Assembly: GCA_000969725.1 (NCBI GenBank)
Contig: JXSR01S002268.1
DNA: 22,067 nucleotides
Reading direction: 5' to 3' (one strand)
Source: Ophiothrix spiculata
Taxonomy: Eukaryota > Echinodermata > Ophiuroidea > Amphilepidida > Ophiotrichidae
The notes under the pieces: generated by a model
Databases searched by the model: none
The model's input: the letters and a program-made list of their open reading frames with translations, nothing else
Told to the model about the DNA's origin: nothing
Translations under genes and position numbers: made by a program
Part shown: positions 10,228-18,999 of the stretch, one piece after another
Numbering within the stretch: position 1 is the stretch's first letter
How the letters are laid out: each line of letters begins with the position of its first letter

Positions 10228-10231
10228 ACTT

Positions 10232-11124
10232 ATCTAAAATATCTATTACTTTTAATAAGGAACTTTTGAACCCATCCAGGAAAAAAAGAGTATCATCAGC
10301 ATACTGGCTGATTTTGCCTCAATCCCATTAATCTTAAAACCTTTAATGGTTTCTTCATTTCTAACTGCATTGCTCAAAATTTCTGCAGCCATGATAAATA
10401 AATAAGGGCTTAAAGAATCACCCTGTCGGACCCCCCTTGTAATTTTGAAGTAATTGGATGTAAAACCATTGTTAATGATACAACTTTCCATATCTGTATA
10501 GAATAGTTTGATCTATTTGCATAAATCTTTCTTGAAACCAAATTGTTTTAAAACTTTGTTTAAAAAATCCCATTCAAGCTTATCAAACGCCCTTTCAAAA
10601 TTTATTGAAAATATCATACCAGATAAATTATGAATTTCTGCATATTCTATAATATCAATTGTTTTTCTTACATTTTCTCCTATATATCGTCCTTTAAGAA
10701 AACCAGTCTGATCATTGTTAATAATTGAAGGTAAAACTTCTTTGATACGATAAGCAATTGTTTTAGACGCTAATTTATAATTTGTATTTAGCAATGTTAT
10801 AGGACGTCAATTTTTAATCAAAAGAGGGTCTTTATTTTTTGGCAACAATGTTACTACTCCTCTTCTCTGTGAAGTCGACATTTTATGATTGTTAAACGCA
10901 TAATTGAAAGCTTCAATGAAATATGACTTTATATCCAACCAGAAGAACTTATAAAATTCCGCCGTTAGCCCATCTATTCCAGGCGTCTTACCGTTTACAA
11001 AGCTCTTCAAAACCTTTGTACATTCGTTTTCTGTAAGTATACCTTCACAGTTGAAACTATCGTTTTCAGATAAGCAATCAAAATTATGATTGAAAAAAAA
11101 AACTGTCATAATGATTAATATCAT
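10232..11124 (-). pseudogene. LINE ORF2, reverse transcriptase core
   Basis: On the minus strand, three overlapping pieces give the RT fingers and palm: 'GKTPGIDGLTAEFYKFFW', 'SQRRGVVTLLPK', 'NTNYKLASKTIAYRIKEVLP', 'DQTGFLKGRYIGENVR', 'INFERAFDKLEWDFL' and 'GVRQGDSLSPYLFIMAAEIL'. The catalytic YADD is encoded at 10292-10303, but in a different frame from the block before it. The shift lies about 10304-10320, where one A appears to be missing from a run ('E-A-K' then 'I-S-Q-Y-A-D-D'). Stops also lie between the pieces near 10500 and 10800. The order and spacing match Tx1/L1-clade enzymes. Confidence 0.88.
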
Positions 11125-11550
11125 GAACTTCTGAACTATACAAACTTTCGTAAAACATTTTTATCTCTTCTCTCATATCTTTCGGATTTTCTATGAGTTC
11201 TTCATCAACATTTAAACGAGTAATTGTTTTATTAACATAATTACGTCTAATTAAAAAAATATTTAGTGTTTTATTCTCCTTCCTCGACCCATTTTGCTTT
11301 TGACCTTATAATAGCTCCTTTTGTTTTAATTGCGATAAGTTGCTCTAATTCCTGCTTCTTGATACTTAATTGGTTTAAAATTTAATCACTTGGTGACTTG
11401 TCATAATCTTCTTCTAATTTAGATATTCTAGATTCAGTGATAACTTTTTATTTTGTTCTTTCTTTTTATTTTCAGTAGCAAAGCGAAGTAGAGCGAACAT
11501 TAAACTGATCATTTCCCACAGGAGAGATGGATTTAAGTTAGCATTTTCCT
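11125..11550 (-). pseudogene. LINE ORF2, linker between endonuclease and RT
   Basis: No long frame is open, but the three frames together show the family's linker. The pieces are 'LNPSLLWEMISLMF' (about 11495-11537), 'ENKKKEQNKK', 'LSIKKQELEQLIAIKTKGA', 'AKWVEEGE-stop-NTKYF' (about 11262-11305) and 'NPKDMREEIKMFYESLYSSE'. These correspond to the coiled-coil-like segment and the 'W-x-E-x-G-E-x-x-T-K-Y-F' motif found before the RT in L1/Tx1 ORF2. It ends at the 409-bp insertion. Confidence 0.75.
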
Positions 11551-11959
11551 ACATGCAGTCACATTAATACATTGTTTAAGGCTACAGTCCCTAAAACGTC
11601 TCGCTTGGCTAAAAACCCTTTTTCGCCGAAACCTCATAATTTCATGATGTTCGAACAATTCGACTGGTTTCAAATTTTGACAGATTGTAGGCTTGATACT
11701 TCTTATTGNNNNNNNNNNNNNNNNNNNNNNNNNNNNNNNNNNNNNNNNNNNNNNNNNNNNNNNNNNNNNNNNNNNNNNNNNNNNNNNNNNNNNNNNNNNN
11801 NNNNNNNNNNNNNNNNNNNNNNNNNNNNNNNNNNNNNNNNNNNNNNNNNNNNNNNNNNNNNNNNNNNNNNNNNNNNNNNNNNNNNNNNNNNNNTTCGAGT
11901 CCCCGCAAAGGCAGTGGAAACTATTTATCTTTTCATGATTAAAAAATAGTTAGGATTCA
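11551..11959. mobile_element. 409-bp insertion in the LINE, with assembly gap
   Basis: Both flanks read 'cattttcct' (11542-11550 and 11960-11968), a 9-bp target duplication. Leaving out the insert and one repeat, the LINE reads straight through in frame as 'GNPSAQENANLNPSLLWEM', joining the endonuclease end to the linker. No inverted ends are seen. Immediately right of the gap is 'ttcgagtccccgcaaaggca', which fits the T-loop, T-stem and acceptor strand of a tRNA, so a tRNA-derived SINE is possible. The rest of the head would lie in the gap, so this cannot be settled here. Confidence 0.7.
11709..11893. other. Assembly gap (185 N)
   Basis: There are 185 undetermined bases inside the 409-bp insertion. 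All frames called across it are artefacts. If the gap length is an estimate, the true size of the insertion is also uncertain. Confidence 1.
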
Positions 11960-11968
11960 CATTTTCCT

Positions 11969-12231
11969 GAGCAGATGGATTCCCTTTACCCTTAATTTGA
12001 TCAACGTACTGAGGATTCGAGAGAAATGATGAATTAAATTTCCACAGGCCAGGGCCTCTTTTTTCAACTAAGCGTTCAATTTTCAAACTTATAGTGAATG
12101 GTCTGATTTGAATCTGGCATGTATTTTTACAGATTCTACTCTAGCCACAAGATTATAGGTTATTAGGAAAAAAACGTGTCAAAATGATGGGTCTCGCATT
12201 TGTATTTGACCTCCAAGTAAACCTTTTTGCA
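11969..12231 (-). pseudogene. LINE ORF2, C-terminal end of endonuclease domain
   Basis: On the minus strand, 'TWRSNTNARP' near the 5' truncation point and 'YNLVARVESVKIHARFKSDHS' (split between frames) belong to the end of an apurinic/apyrimidinic-type endonuclease. SDHS at about 12095-12106 is its last conserved motif, and 'EKRGPGLWKFNSSFL' is the block that follows it in Tx1 relatives. Stops and frame changes are present just after SDHS. The catalytic N-terminal part of the domain is absent because the copy is truncated at about 12231. Confidence 0.78.
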
Positions 12232-12578
12232 GTATTTCTTACAAGCTGCATTAATTAAGCCTATTGGTGCGGCTCTGTATCATGTTTCTGCAACTGTAGA
12301 TAAATAGCCTGGTCATCTGCAAACAAGTGATCAGTCAGTTCTTCTGGGGTATGGTTAGCTTTAACTTCTCTTGAAGTTCTGTCCATGTATATGATGAAGA
12401 GCTAGCAATATAGAAAAAAAAGCCGTTTAAGCCTGTCAACATGATCAATGCTTTGTCTGCTCTATCAGATCTGTTTCCAGAGAATGGTTTCAACCGCGGC
12501 CGGAAGTTTTTTCCACAGCAGTTCATGTCTAATAATTATGGCTTGCCAGATATTCATCGCTGGAAATGATGTTTTTCC
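12232..12578 (-). mobile_element. Element A, copy 2, 5' piece
   Basis: This continues element A across the LINE insertion and matches copy 1 at about 2930-3252. It carries the same RT box, 'LFADDQAIYLQ' (about 12303-12327), preceded by 'YMDRTSREVKANHTPEELTDH' in a frame more complete than in copy 1. It stops at 12575-12578, where the sequence switches to receptor coding sequence. The shared bases TTCC at the switch occur in both parent sequences. Confidence 0.8.
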
Positions 12579-13179
12579 AATCAAACTTGAACAAAATATC
12601 CATGATTACATTGACTTGAAAACGGTCTGGTGGAACTGTCCTGAAGAGATATGGAAACCGTACATTGCCGCTAAGTTCGTCGCTTGTAGCAGTTGATGAA
12701 ATCAATGGAACATGGAAAAGATTTGCCACTTTTGATATCAAAACTGACGCTGAACTAGATGCATACGACACCAACGCGTTGATGTTTGATTGTATCCTTC
12801 CGTCATAGACTCGTCATGTGAACAAAAGTCAGTGAAGTAAGACATAGACTCCCAAAGTGTCTGTTCTTCATTCCCACAATTTTCTCGAATCTCATATCCA
12901 ATTGTGATATTTGGCAAAATATCTGTACGGGAATTTATGTCATTTATAGCCCAAATTGTAGCTTCCATAAACATAACAGCATACATATTACACACTAACA
13001 TCTCCGTCACATAGCGGGCTATATTTGAATGGGTATGTAAATATCGCTCCAATTGAAACATCTCCTGGTTCTGAGTATACTTTACAAGTCCAGTTTGTTT
13101 CTACATCTGATGGCATCGATTTTACATTAAGAAAATTGGCAAAAAGTGATGTCAAAAGTAGTATCACAGAAGTGCGCAT
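12575..13179 (-). pseudogene. Receptor pseudogene: duplicate of first exon, residues 1-196
   Basis: This is nearly identical to the 5' third of the intact receptor exon (5001-5587), with only scattered differences. It starts with the same signal peptide and keeps the Venus-flytrap N-terminal lobe up to 'FKFDWK', then runs into element A. Two insertions break the frame: 7 bases near 12985-12992 and 11 bases near 12806-12816. Because 7 plus 11 is 18, the original frame returns after the second. The 11-base insertion resembles sequence about 35 bases away ('catagactc' at 12843). The cysteine-rich and membrane regions are missing, so no receptor can be made. Confidence 0.9.
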
Positions 13180-13455
13180 CTTGATAATTTCTCCTTCTCT
13201 TCCTATTCAACAATGCTAACCAATGCTAACGTAGAGCATATATATACCAATTTTTTACTATAAAGTTCCTTTATTTAAAGGCTGAATGAGTATAGTTTTG
13301 TCATGTTTTTACTCTCTAAGCGTCAAATGAGTAGAGAATGGAGGCAGGTTTCGCTCATCGCGCCTTATGCACGATAATTGGGAAGGGCTATGATGATTTT
13401 TAAGTGCTGTTGTCAGATCAGATACCATGTTTTATTTTAATATTTTAGGAAATGT
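13180..13455 (-). repeat. Duplicate of receptor 5' flank
   Basis: This parallels 5588-5870 with more substitutions and gaps than in the exon. It keeps 'gtagagcatatatata', 'gcgccttatgca' and 'gctgttgtcagat'. Similarity fades near 13455 (5870 in copy 1), which marks the right edge of the duplicated block. Confidence 0.75.
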
Positions 13456-15328
13456 ATTATTGCGGAAAAGGCTCCGAAGCATTTTTGAGGGATTTTTGTA
13501 AACGTTTGCAGTGATATTTTAAAAGCAGATTCATCATTTTGTGAGAATGTTTTTCAAATGATTTATTAAAAATGTTTTAATTTTGTATTTTTTAAACACT
13601 TTTTCAGGATTTCTACGTGTTTACCTACTATAGATGATGTTCTAGAGTATACCTTTCCCGGGGGCGGTCAAGTATAACGTTGCAGGTATAGCGTGACTAC
13701 TATATATGCAAACATGGCAAATGAGCTTATAATGAGCAATGTGTTTTCAAGATCTCGCGATCGATATTACAAAATCTTGGTTGCGATATTCTTTTTATTA
13801 ACGTGACCAGCCAATAAACCTGACTTTGAACCCTTATTATTTGAACAAGGAGAAAGCAAATGCAAATTGGGAACGTGGGTATGAAAATTTGGAGTTTTTC
13901 CTGTATATTGTGAGTGAATTTTTTGCTATTGGTAAAAAATGATGCATTATATTGTATTTTCTATAAAAAACAACGATTTTGAGCCTTTTCAAAACATACG
14001 AATTTCAACCCCTACATCAATCTTGTTTTAGAAGATAGCAAGCAAAAATATGAAAACTCAGATTGATGAAATTTGGAAAATATTGAAGATAAAACAAGGA
14101 GAAATAAATACGCTGATGTGGTGTATGAAAAGTACCTAATATCGGCTCTTCATATTTGCCTGCGATTTGTATTGCGATAACCAGGCACCAAGATTTCGAT
14201 AACCAGCACCTTTTGTCACCACGGGTCATCTGATGCCAGCAGCGTGCATGTAGCTCAGACCTTGCGATTTGAATAGCTCGGCCCTCGCTCACGGTGTTGA
14301 AAAATTTTGCATTTCATGTGAAAATTAATGAACCTGACATGTGTTTTTTTGACTGAAAAGTATAACCTTTTGGGTTCTTGTATATAAATTGTGTCGAAAA
14401 TTCGAGAATTTTATTCCTGACAGTGAATAATTGAAGAAAAATCGACACGCCACGGCAAAAAAAAAAAAAGAAATTTACAAAACTGGCTGGCTTGTGAGCT
14501 ATTGACATTTATCAACTATATCCTACGTATTCAAAGCTATTGTTTAGGCATGCGCACTGATCATCACAGAGTCAAATTTCACGACATTTTGAGTGAGAGT
14601 TGACCCACAGGAACATACTGCTCCATCAAATCTGTTTTATCAATATTTATCGTAATATTTTCGGGTGAACTACACATAAAGGTTCAATCTTTGTTTTCAG
14701 CGGTGCAGTTAAAATATATAATACTGGTAAGTACCGGTATTGATTTTAGCTTAAATTTTGAGACCCAATTTCATCGCTCTTGTTCAAAATAAACACTCCG
14801 ATAAATGTCTCGGTATTGGACAAAATTGTAAAATGTTTTTTTAAGACTTCCTTTTATCTGCTCTGCGTAAAATTTTCTGAAATTCAGACTTCTTTCAGAG
14901 ATTCAATTCGATTTTAAAACCTTGTACTCAGCCTTATGAATATTCATACCCACCGCCCAGATAGCGATACTGTTAGTTGTTCATGCACAAAAGAATAGAA
15001 ACCATGCGACATTTACGCAACAAAAATTGCCAAAAAACGTATTTTTTGCTCAGCAAATTTATGGAGAGCCTAACTAAAATTTGCATTCGTTAAATTTTGA
15101 AATTTTTTGCTTTTTGGAATTTAGAAACAAATGTCTAGGAAGTGTTTTCTAAAATTTTTGATTTTGATCTTATGTTTTGAAAAATTGTCAAAAATAGGCA
15201 AAAAATTTTCATTTTGGTTGCACTGCGGTGGGATTTTTTTACATTTTTGACCTATTTTTGGCAGTTTTTAAACTATTAGTTTATGCTAGTTGAAGGTCTA
15301 GCCTGCACATTAGACCAATATTTGAGTG
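13456..15328. other. AT-rich intergenic DNA
   Basis: No gene is recognised on either strand. There are runs of A and T, an imperfect palindrome around 15187-15265 ('tcaaaaataggcaaaaa' against its inverse), and a 'gcatgcgca' motif at about 14549-14557. None of these can be tied to a function. Confidence 0.5.
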
Positions 15329-15386
15329 CCCCCCCCCCCCCGGGAGCCTAGATATGACGGGGCACAGCCTAGATATGACGGGGCAT
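15329..15386 (+). repeat. C13 run followed by two 21-bp tandem repeats
   Basis: Thirteen C (15329-15341) and GGG precede two copies of 'agcctagatatgacggggca' (15345 and 15366), which differ only at the last base. Similar G/C homopolymer borders occur at the repeat blocks further right. Confidence 0.75.
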
Positions 15387-15556
15387 AAATTCCATATCTT
15401 CATATGAATTTTTAGAAGTTTCGGCCATATACATGCAACGATCGACGAAAAAAACATTGAAGAAGAAGATGTGGATTTATAGAGAAATTTTGAATTTCCC
15501 GCTCTGTACTACGGGCTTGTACAGATGACGAGCTGTGGCTGTGATCCAGTAATTTC

Positions 15557-15566
15557 CGCATGCGCA
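15557..15566. promoter_or_regulatory. NRF-1-like site
   Basis: The 12 bases ending here, 'tccgcatgcgca', match the NRF-1 consensus YGCGCAYGCGCR at 11 positions. NRF-1 sites are typical of promoters of housekeeping and mitochondrial genes. A possible first exon follows at once, but the site could be fortuitous. Confidence 0.35.
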
Positions 15567-15611
15567 ATGAGAGGGAAACCGAACTTGTCAATTCGATCCT
15601 AGACCTGCACG
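15560..15611 (+). CDS. Possible first coding exon of an unknown gene
   Basis: From the ATG at 15560 a frame of 17 codons plus one base ('MRNERETELVNSILDLH') runs to a consensus splice donor, G then GTGAGT (15611/15612). It overlaps the NRF-1-like site. No continuation exon was found downstream, and the residues match no family I know. It could be an upstream alternative exon of ENOSF1, another gene, or chance. The open frame continues past the donor to 15817 without becoming recognisable. Confidence 0.2.
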
Positions 15612-16028
15612 GTGAGTATTATTGTTTAATCGTTTATTTTATCTGCGAATTAGTTTTAGTTGATAAGTTGATATTATCTACTAGATCTGTTGGTCTTTGT
15701 ACCCACAGTAATTACGATATGATACTGATAGCCCAGGCCTTGAATTATCATGATTGTTGTGAACTTGTTGTGATTAAAATTTGCACTGGCACTGGCACTG
15801 CCATCCCATACCACTGACTGTCATTGGCTGTCATATATGGATTTATGAGCTAAGTCTGACGGAGTCTTGTGAGTAGAAACTGACTTGTTAGTCCATATGA
15901 TTTAACATGAATATGTTCTGTCTGGGTAGTTCCATCGAATGTAACTCCAGCATGTCCCTCTCGTGACTTATATAGGATGCCGCTGCGGCGCTGATTTGAT
16001 CGGCGTACTGTCTTGGTACATTGGGGCC
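15612..16028. other. Non-coding stretch, nothing recognised
   Basis: A short dinucleotide-like run 'ggcactggcactgcc' lies at about 15786-15800. No gene or element could be supported. Confidence 0.45.
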
Positions 16029-17047
16029 GGGGGCTGGCATTTTCTTCAAGGGGGTGGGTCCCAAATATACTTGGGGGTCATGTAGATTTTTTGACATGAA
16101 AACAGGAGGGGTCATAAAATTATTACATCAAAAGTAGGGGCCCGGGGGGTCACAAAAAATATATAAAAGTGTGCTGGTTTGAAGAAAAAAATATTAATAT
16201 TTCATGGTTGAGTAAACATGAAATCGCATCATTTTGTGTCCTATTTTCAAAAATGTTCCTAAGCTGACTTTCCCCTAAGACTCCCCCAGCAGCAAATGCC
16301 AGAAAAGAGTAAAAAGCTGCCCCGTTGATATTCAATGAGGCAAACTACACGAGAGCTTGGAATGTACGTACATCGATGTACATTCGATTCAGGTTATCCA
16401 TTTTTCAGTGGCAAAACAATTTTTCAACAAAATACACCAAGTTGAAAACGGTATTAGATAGTCACATTCCTTCAATTTATGCTGTTTTTAGTACTATAAA
16501 CCATTTTTTATCAAAATCTTACAGTATTGCTTTAATACTCAATGTCTATGGTTTTAATGCACAATGATGCGTCAACCAGATGTGGATTCACGCTGCGTAA
16601 TCAACTGTGCATATATGTTTTGGCGCCTACGCGTTACACCTACGCATCGGGCCTACGCGTACTAAGTCATATGTCAACCCGCATGTCAATGAGCACGCAC
16701 ACACAGTTTGTGAGGTGCACGAATGTATCGAAGGATATTGGCCTACATGATAATACATCCCAGGATTATATCAACATGGATGATGTCAGGCATGGATGTT
16801 CATTTCAAGCTCTCGTGTAGTTTGCCCCAATGATGTATTTAATAAAACAATCATAAACCAGACATTTCATATTGATTCTCATTACTTTAACATGCAGGGG
16901 GGGGGGGTCACAAAATAATGGGTTATGTTGGTAGGGGGTCATAAAATCTCAAATAAAACTTTCAGCTTTTGGATAGGGGAGGGGGTCATGAAAAAGGTTT
17001 CTCCGGTTTTTGGGCCCCACCTCCTTCCGAAGAAAATGCCAGCCCCC
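16029..17047. mobile_element. G-rich element with ~35-bp inverted ends
   Basis: The left end (16029-16062) and right end (17012-17047) are inverted copies that begin 'gggggctggcattttcttc' and end near 'ggtgggtccc' or 'ggtggggccc', with a 2-base gap. Inside, both sides carry direct copies of 'gggggtcatRaaaa' or 'ggggtcacaaaat' at irregular spacing, three on each side of the inserted MITE. The MITE at 16339-16827 interrupts it; without that it is about 530 bp. No coding frame and no certain target duplication were found. It looks like a non-autonomous DNA element of unknown family. Confidence 0.65.
16339..16827. mobile_element. MITE with 26-bp inverted ends
   Basis: The left end 16339-16364 and right end 16801-16826 are inverted copies differing at one of 26 positions; the outermost bases are 'ggcaaactacacgagagctt'. 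The direct repeat CAATGA flanks it (16333-16338 and 16828-16833), with one extra C on the right. A perfect 14-base palindrome 'gtacatcgatgtac' lies just inside the left end. The interior shares about 130 bases with 667-799. There is no transposase, so it depends on another element. A 6-bp (possibly 7-8) duplication does not by itself identify the superfamily. Confidence 0.85.
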
Positions 17048-18000
17048 TCAATCACTCAATGGTAAAAGGCATTAGCCATGATTCACTTGTGTATGAAGTT
17101 GAACTTCACTTTAGTGATTGTGGCTTTAGAATGCCTTTAATTTTACCAAGTCTCATTTTGATCAACTCGCAACATGAAAAATGTGGGAAATGTGCTCTTG
17201 CACACCTTAGTGAATTACTAAAGCCCTAGGCCCTGGTAGTCAAGGAACTTACCAAAAATAAACTTTATTGATCATTTTTTTATGTAAACAGACACTCAGT
17301 AAAATTTTATAAATGCGTGATCAAAGTATGGTACCATACAAATTTTGATTTTTTTTCAATCAACAAACACTTCATTGAATGTTAATTAATATTGTTTGTA
17401 CAATAAAGCATGCATGAACAATCTAACTAAAGAGGATAACAAAAAACAAAAAAGCCACCTGTTAATTTTAGCAGGTGAGATTGCATGGTTGCATAGGGAA
17501 AGCTGTCAAACCGTAATGGCTGCCGTAATGGTCTCCGGGGTCTAGGTACCAGAGAATGGCTGGGATTTGTACCTGAACCTAATAAGTTATAGCCGGAGAT
17601 TTAGTCGTTTATTGCCCGGGTGTACTGGCAATAGGGCTATGCCAGTGTTTGTTTATAGAGATCATGCATAAAAAGTCAGGAGTTTGACCAAGGTTTGGCT
17701 AGTCTATGACGCTAACAACAAATAGCCTGGATTTGACATACAGATATTGCCTTGTATGGCGGGACTTGACCAGGGTATTGCCTGAGAGTTCACAATTTAT
17801 TACACTGCACATGCAAGTCCCATCCATCCTGGGGTATCCTATTATAGTCCTGGTGTCAAGTCATGGAAAATGCTATTTGCAATGTACAGACCATCTTGGA
17901 ACTAAGTCCACACCTCAAAATCAGCCAAAATATTGAAGCAGTTTTCACAAATTTTATAACCAGTGTGTTCCCTGAGAGTCTTGTGCATCTCATGATAGGC
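17048..18000. other. Intergenic DNA
   Basis: No gene is recognised. A short hairpin (CACCTG and CAGGTG arms) lies near 17457-17478, and 'gccgtaatgg' occurs twice near 17520. Several open frames occur but match nothing. Confidence 0.45.
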
Positions 18001-18490
18001 CCGAGGGGGGGGGAGGGGGATAACTGGGTATTCTGACCGGGTAACCACCGGCGTTACCAAAAAGGTGAGACCTGGACAGGCCTCGAGACTTGCAATATAG
18101 GGTATCAAAACTGACATGGTGTAGGGTATCAAATTTTGCTTTTAAGTCTCTGATAGGGTATCAAACTAAGAACGAATGGTAGAATTAATGACAATGGTGC
18201 CTTGAAATATCTAGAAACACTTCTTGAGAGTGTTCAAATGGCGTACAATTTAAATTTTATCTATGATTTCTTGTAATAAGTATTTCGGCACATTTGCGTA
18301 AGTCTCAAATAGGGTATTCATTTAAACATGGTCTCAGATAGGGTATCCATTTGAAAAGATATGGTAGATCTCAGATAGAGTATCATTTCACCTTTTTTGC
18401 CAATTGTTGGTCTCACATAGGGTCACCTTCGGAACCTACGGATCTCAGGTGGTTACACGAAAACTAATATCTGTTCCCCCCCCCCCACCT
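18001..18490 (+). repeat. Block of degenerate 'tctcagatagggtatc' repeats with G and C borders
   Basis: The block starts with G9-A-G5 (18005-18019) and ends with C11 (18476-18486). Between these are seven direct, degenerate copies of 'tctcagatagggtatc' at about 18094, 18121, 18147, 18303, 18331, 18369 and 18411. Near the two borders, 'gtaaccacc' and 'ccaaaaaggtga' occur in opposite orientation at left and right, so the outer parts form an imperfect inverted repeat. No coding frame. The family is not recognised. Confidence 0.65.
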
Positions 18491-18943
18491 TGGGATAATT
18501 AATGATTTGTTAACATTTGAAATCAAAATGTGTGATTTCCGGGCCCAACTTTACCCTGTGTGCTGTGATAAATTTCATCTTTGGGTTTAAATTAGGTTTG
18601 AAATGATTCTACACTCTTGATAGATGTTGCCTATGTTGAGATGAGTTTTTTAGGTGTTTTATTTATCAACTTGAATATTTCATGTCAAAACTTACAAAGC
18701 TTAAATGGCAGTTTACTACACACATTTCCCATGTTATGGTGCCAGGACGACGGGTACCCAGGCCAGGGTCTGGAAAAAATTTGCCAAGTGCATATGCTAA
18801 TGTGTTAATGGCAAGGTGATAATGGTAAAAAACAGACAGCAGTGTTGAATGACACATTTGTATAAAATCACTTCCAGAACTAGAGCCAGAAGAGTTGAGA
18901 TTCTGACGGGAGAAATAACCAGGACGGGAATTCTAATGCTGAT
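18491..18943. other. Upstream region of ENOSF1
   Basis: No repeat or gene is recognised. It presumably contains part of the ENOSF1 promoter, but no core element can be placed with confidence. Confidence 0.4.
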
Positions 18944-18949
18944 CACGTG
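18944..18949. promoter_or_regulatory. E-box CACGTG upstream of ENOSF1
   Basis: A palindromic CACGTG, in the context 'gatcacgtgt', lies 51 bases before the ENOSF1 start codon. This is the site type bound by USF, MYC and TFE/MITF factors. Its position suits a proximal promoter or the 5' UTR. A single 6-mer can occur by chance. Confidence 0.3.
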
Positions 18950-18999
18950 TGGGGTCGAATGACATAGCAACTTTACCACATCATCTGTCAACATCTATA

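Larger units (their letters stand above)
7746..12231 (-). mobile_element. 5'-truncated Tx1/L1-clade LINE, carrying two later insertions
   Basis: Read on the minus strand, the element starts within the endonuclease domain near the motif TWRSN (about 12206-12222). It then shows the endonuclease SDHS motif, a linker, reverse transcriptase with YADD, and a C-terminal cysteine-histidine motif. It ends in a 3' UTR with a hairpin and an A-rich tail. The flanks both read 'gtatttctt' (7737-7745 and 12232-12240), a 9-bp target duplication. The copy-1 version of element A has this site uninterrupted. Without its two insertions it is about 3.3 kb. ORF2 is broken by frameshifts and stops, for example an AAA-to-TAA type change in 'WVEEGE-stop-NTKYF'. 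It is not capable of moving by itself. Confidence 0.88.

Noticed and set aside
9913-10269. 118-codon plus-strand open frame
   Set aside because: It starts inside the 784-bp transposon and crosses its right end into the LINE. It has no recognisable transposase residues.
11894-11913. Complete tRNA gene
   Set aside because: Only the T-arm and acceptor-like end are visible. The D-arm and anticodon would lie in the gap, so a tRNA gene cannot be called.
14017-14292. 91-codon minus-strand open frame
   Set aside because: It resembles no family, has no splice-site support, and lies in AT-rich intergenic DNA.
15560-15817. Full 85-codon frame as a single-exon gene
   Set aside because: A consensus donor interrupts it at 15611 and the downstream residues look random. 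Only the short 5' piece was kept, as a low-confidence exon.
17457-17478. Hairpin with CACCTG and CAGGTG arms
   Set aside because: The stem is short, there is no T-run or neighbouring gene, and it is likely chance in an animal genome.
18949-18999. In-frame extension of ENOSF1 exon 1 upstream of the ATG
   Set aside because: The extension begins with GTG, not ATG, and its residues have no counterpart in known ENOSF1. The ATG at 19000 has a good initiation context.
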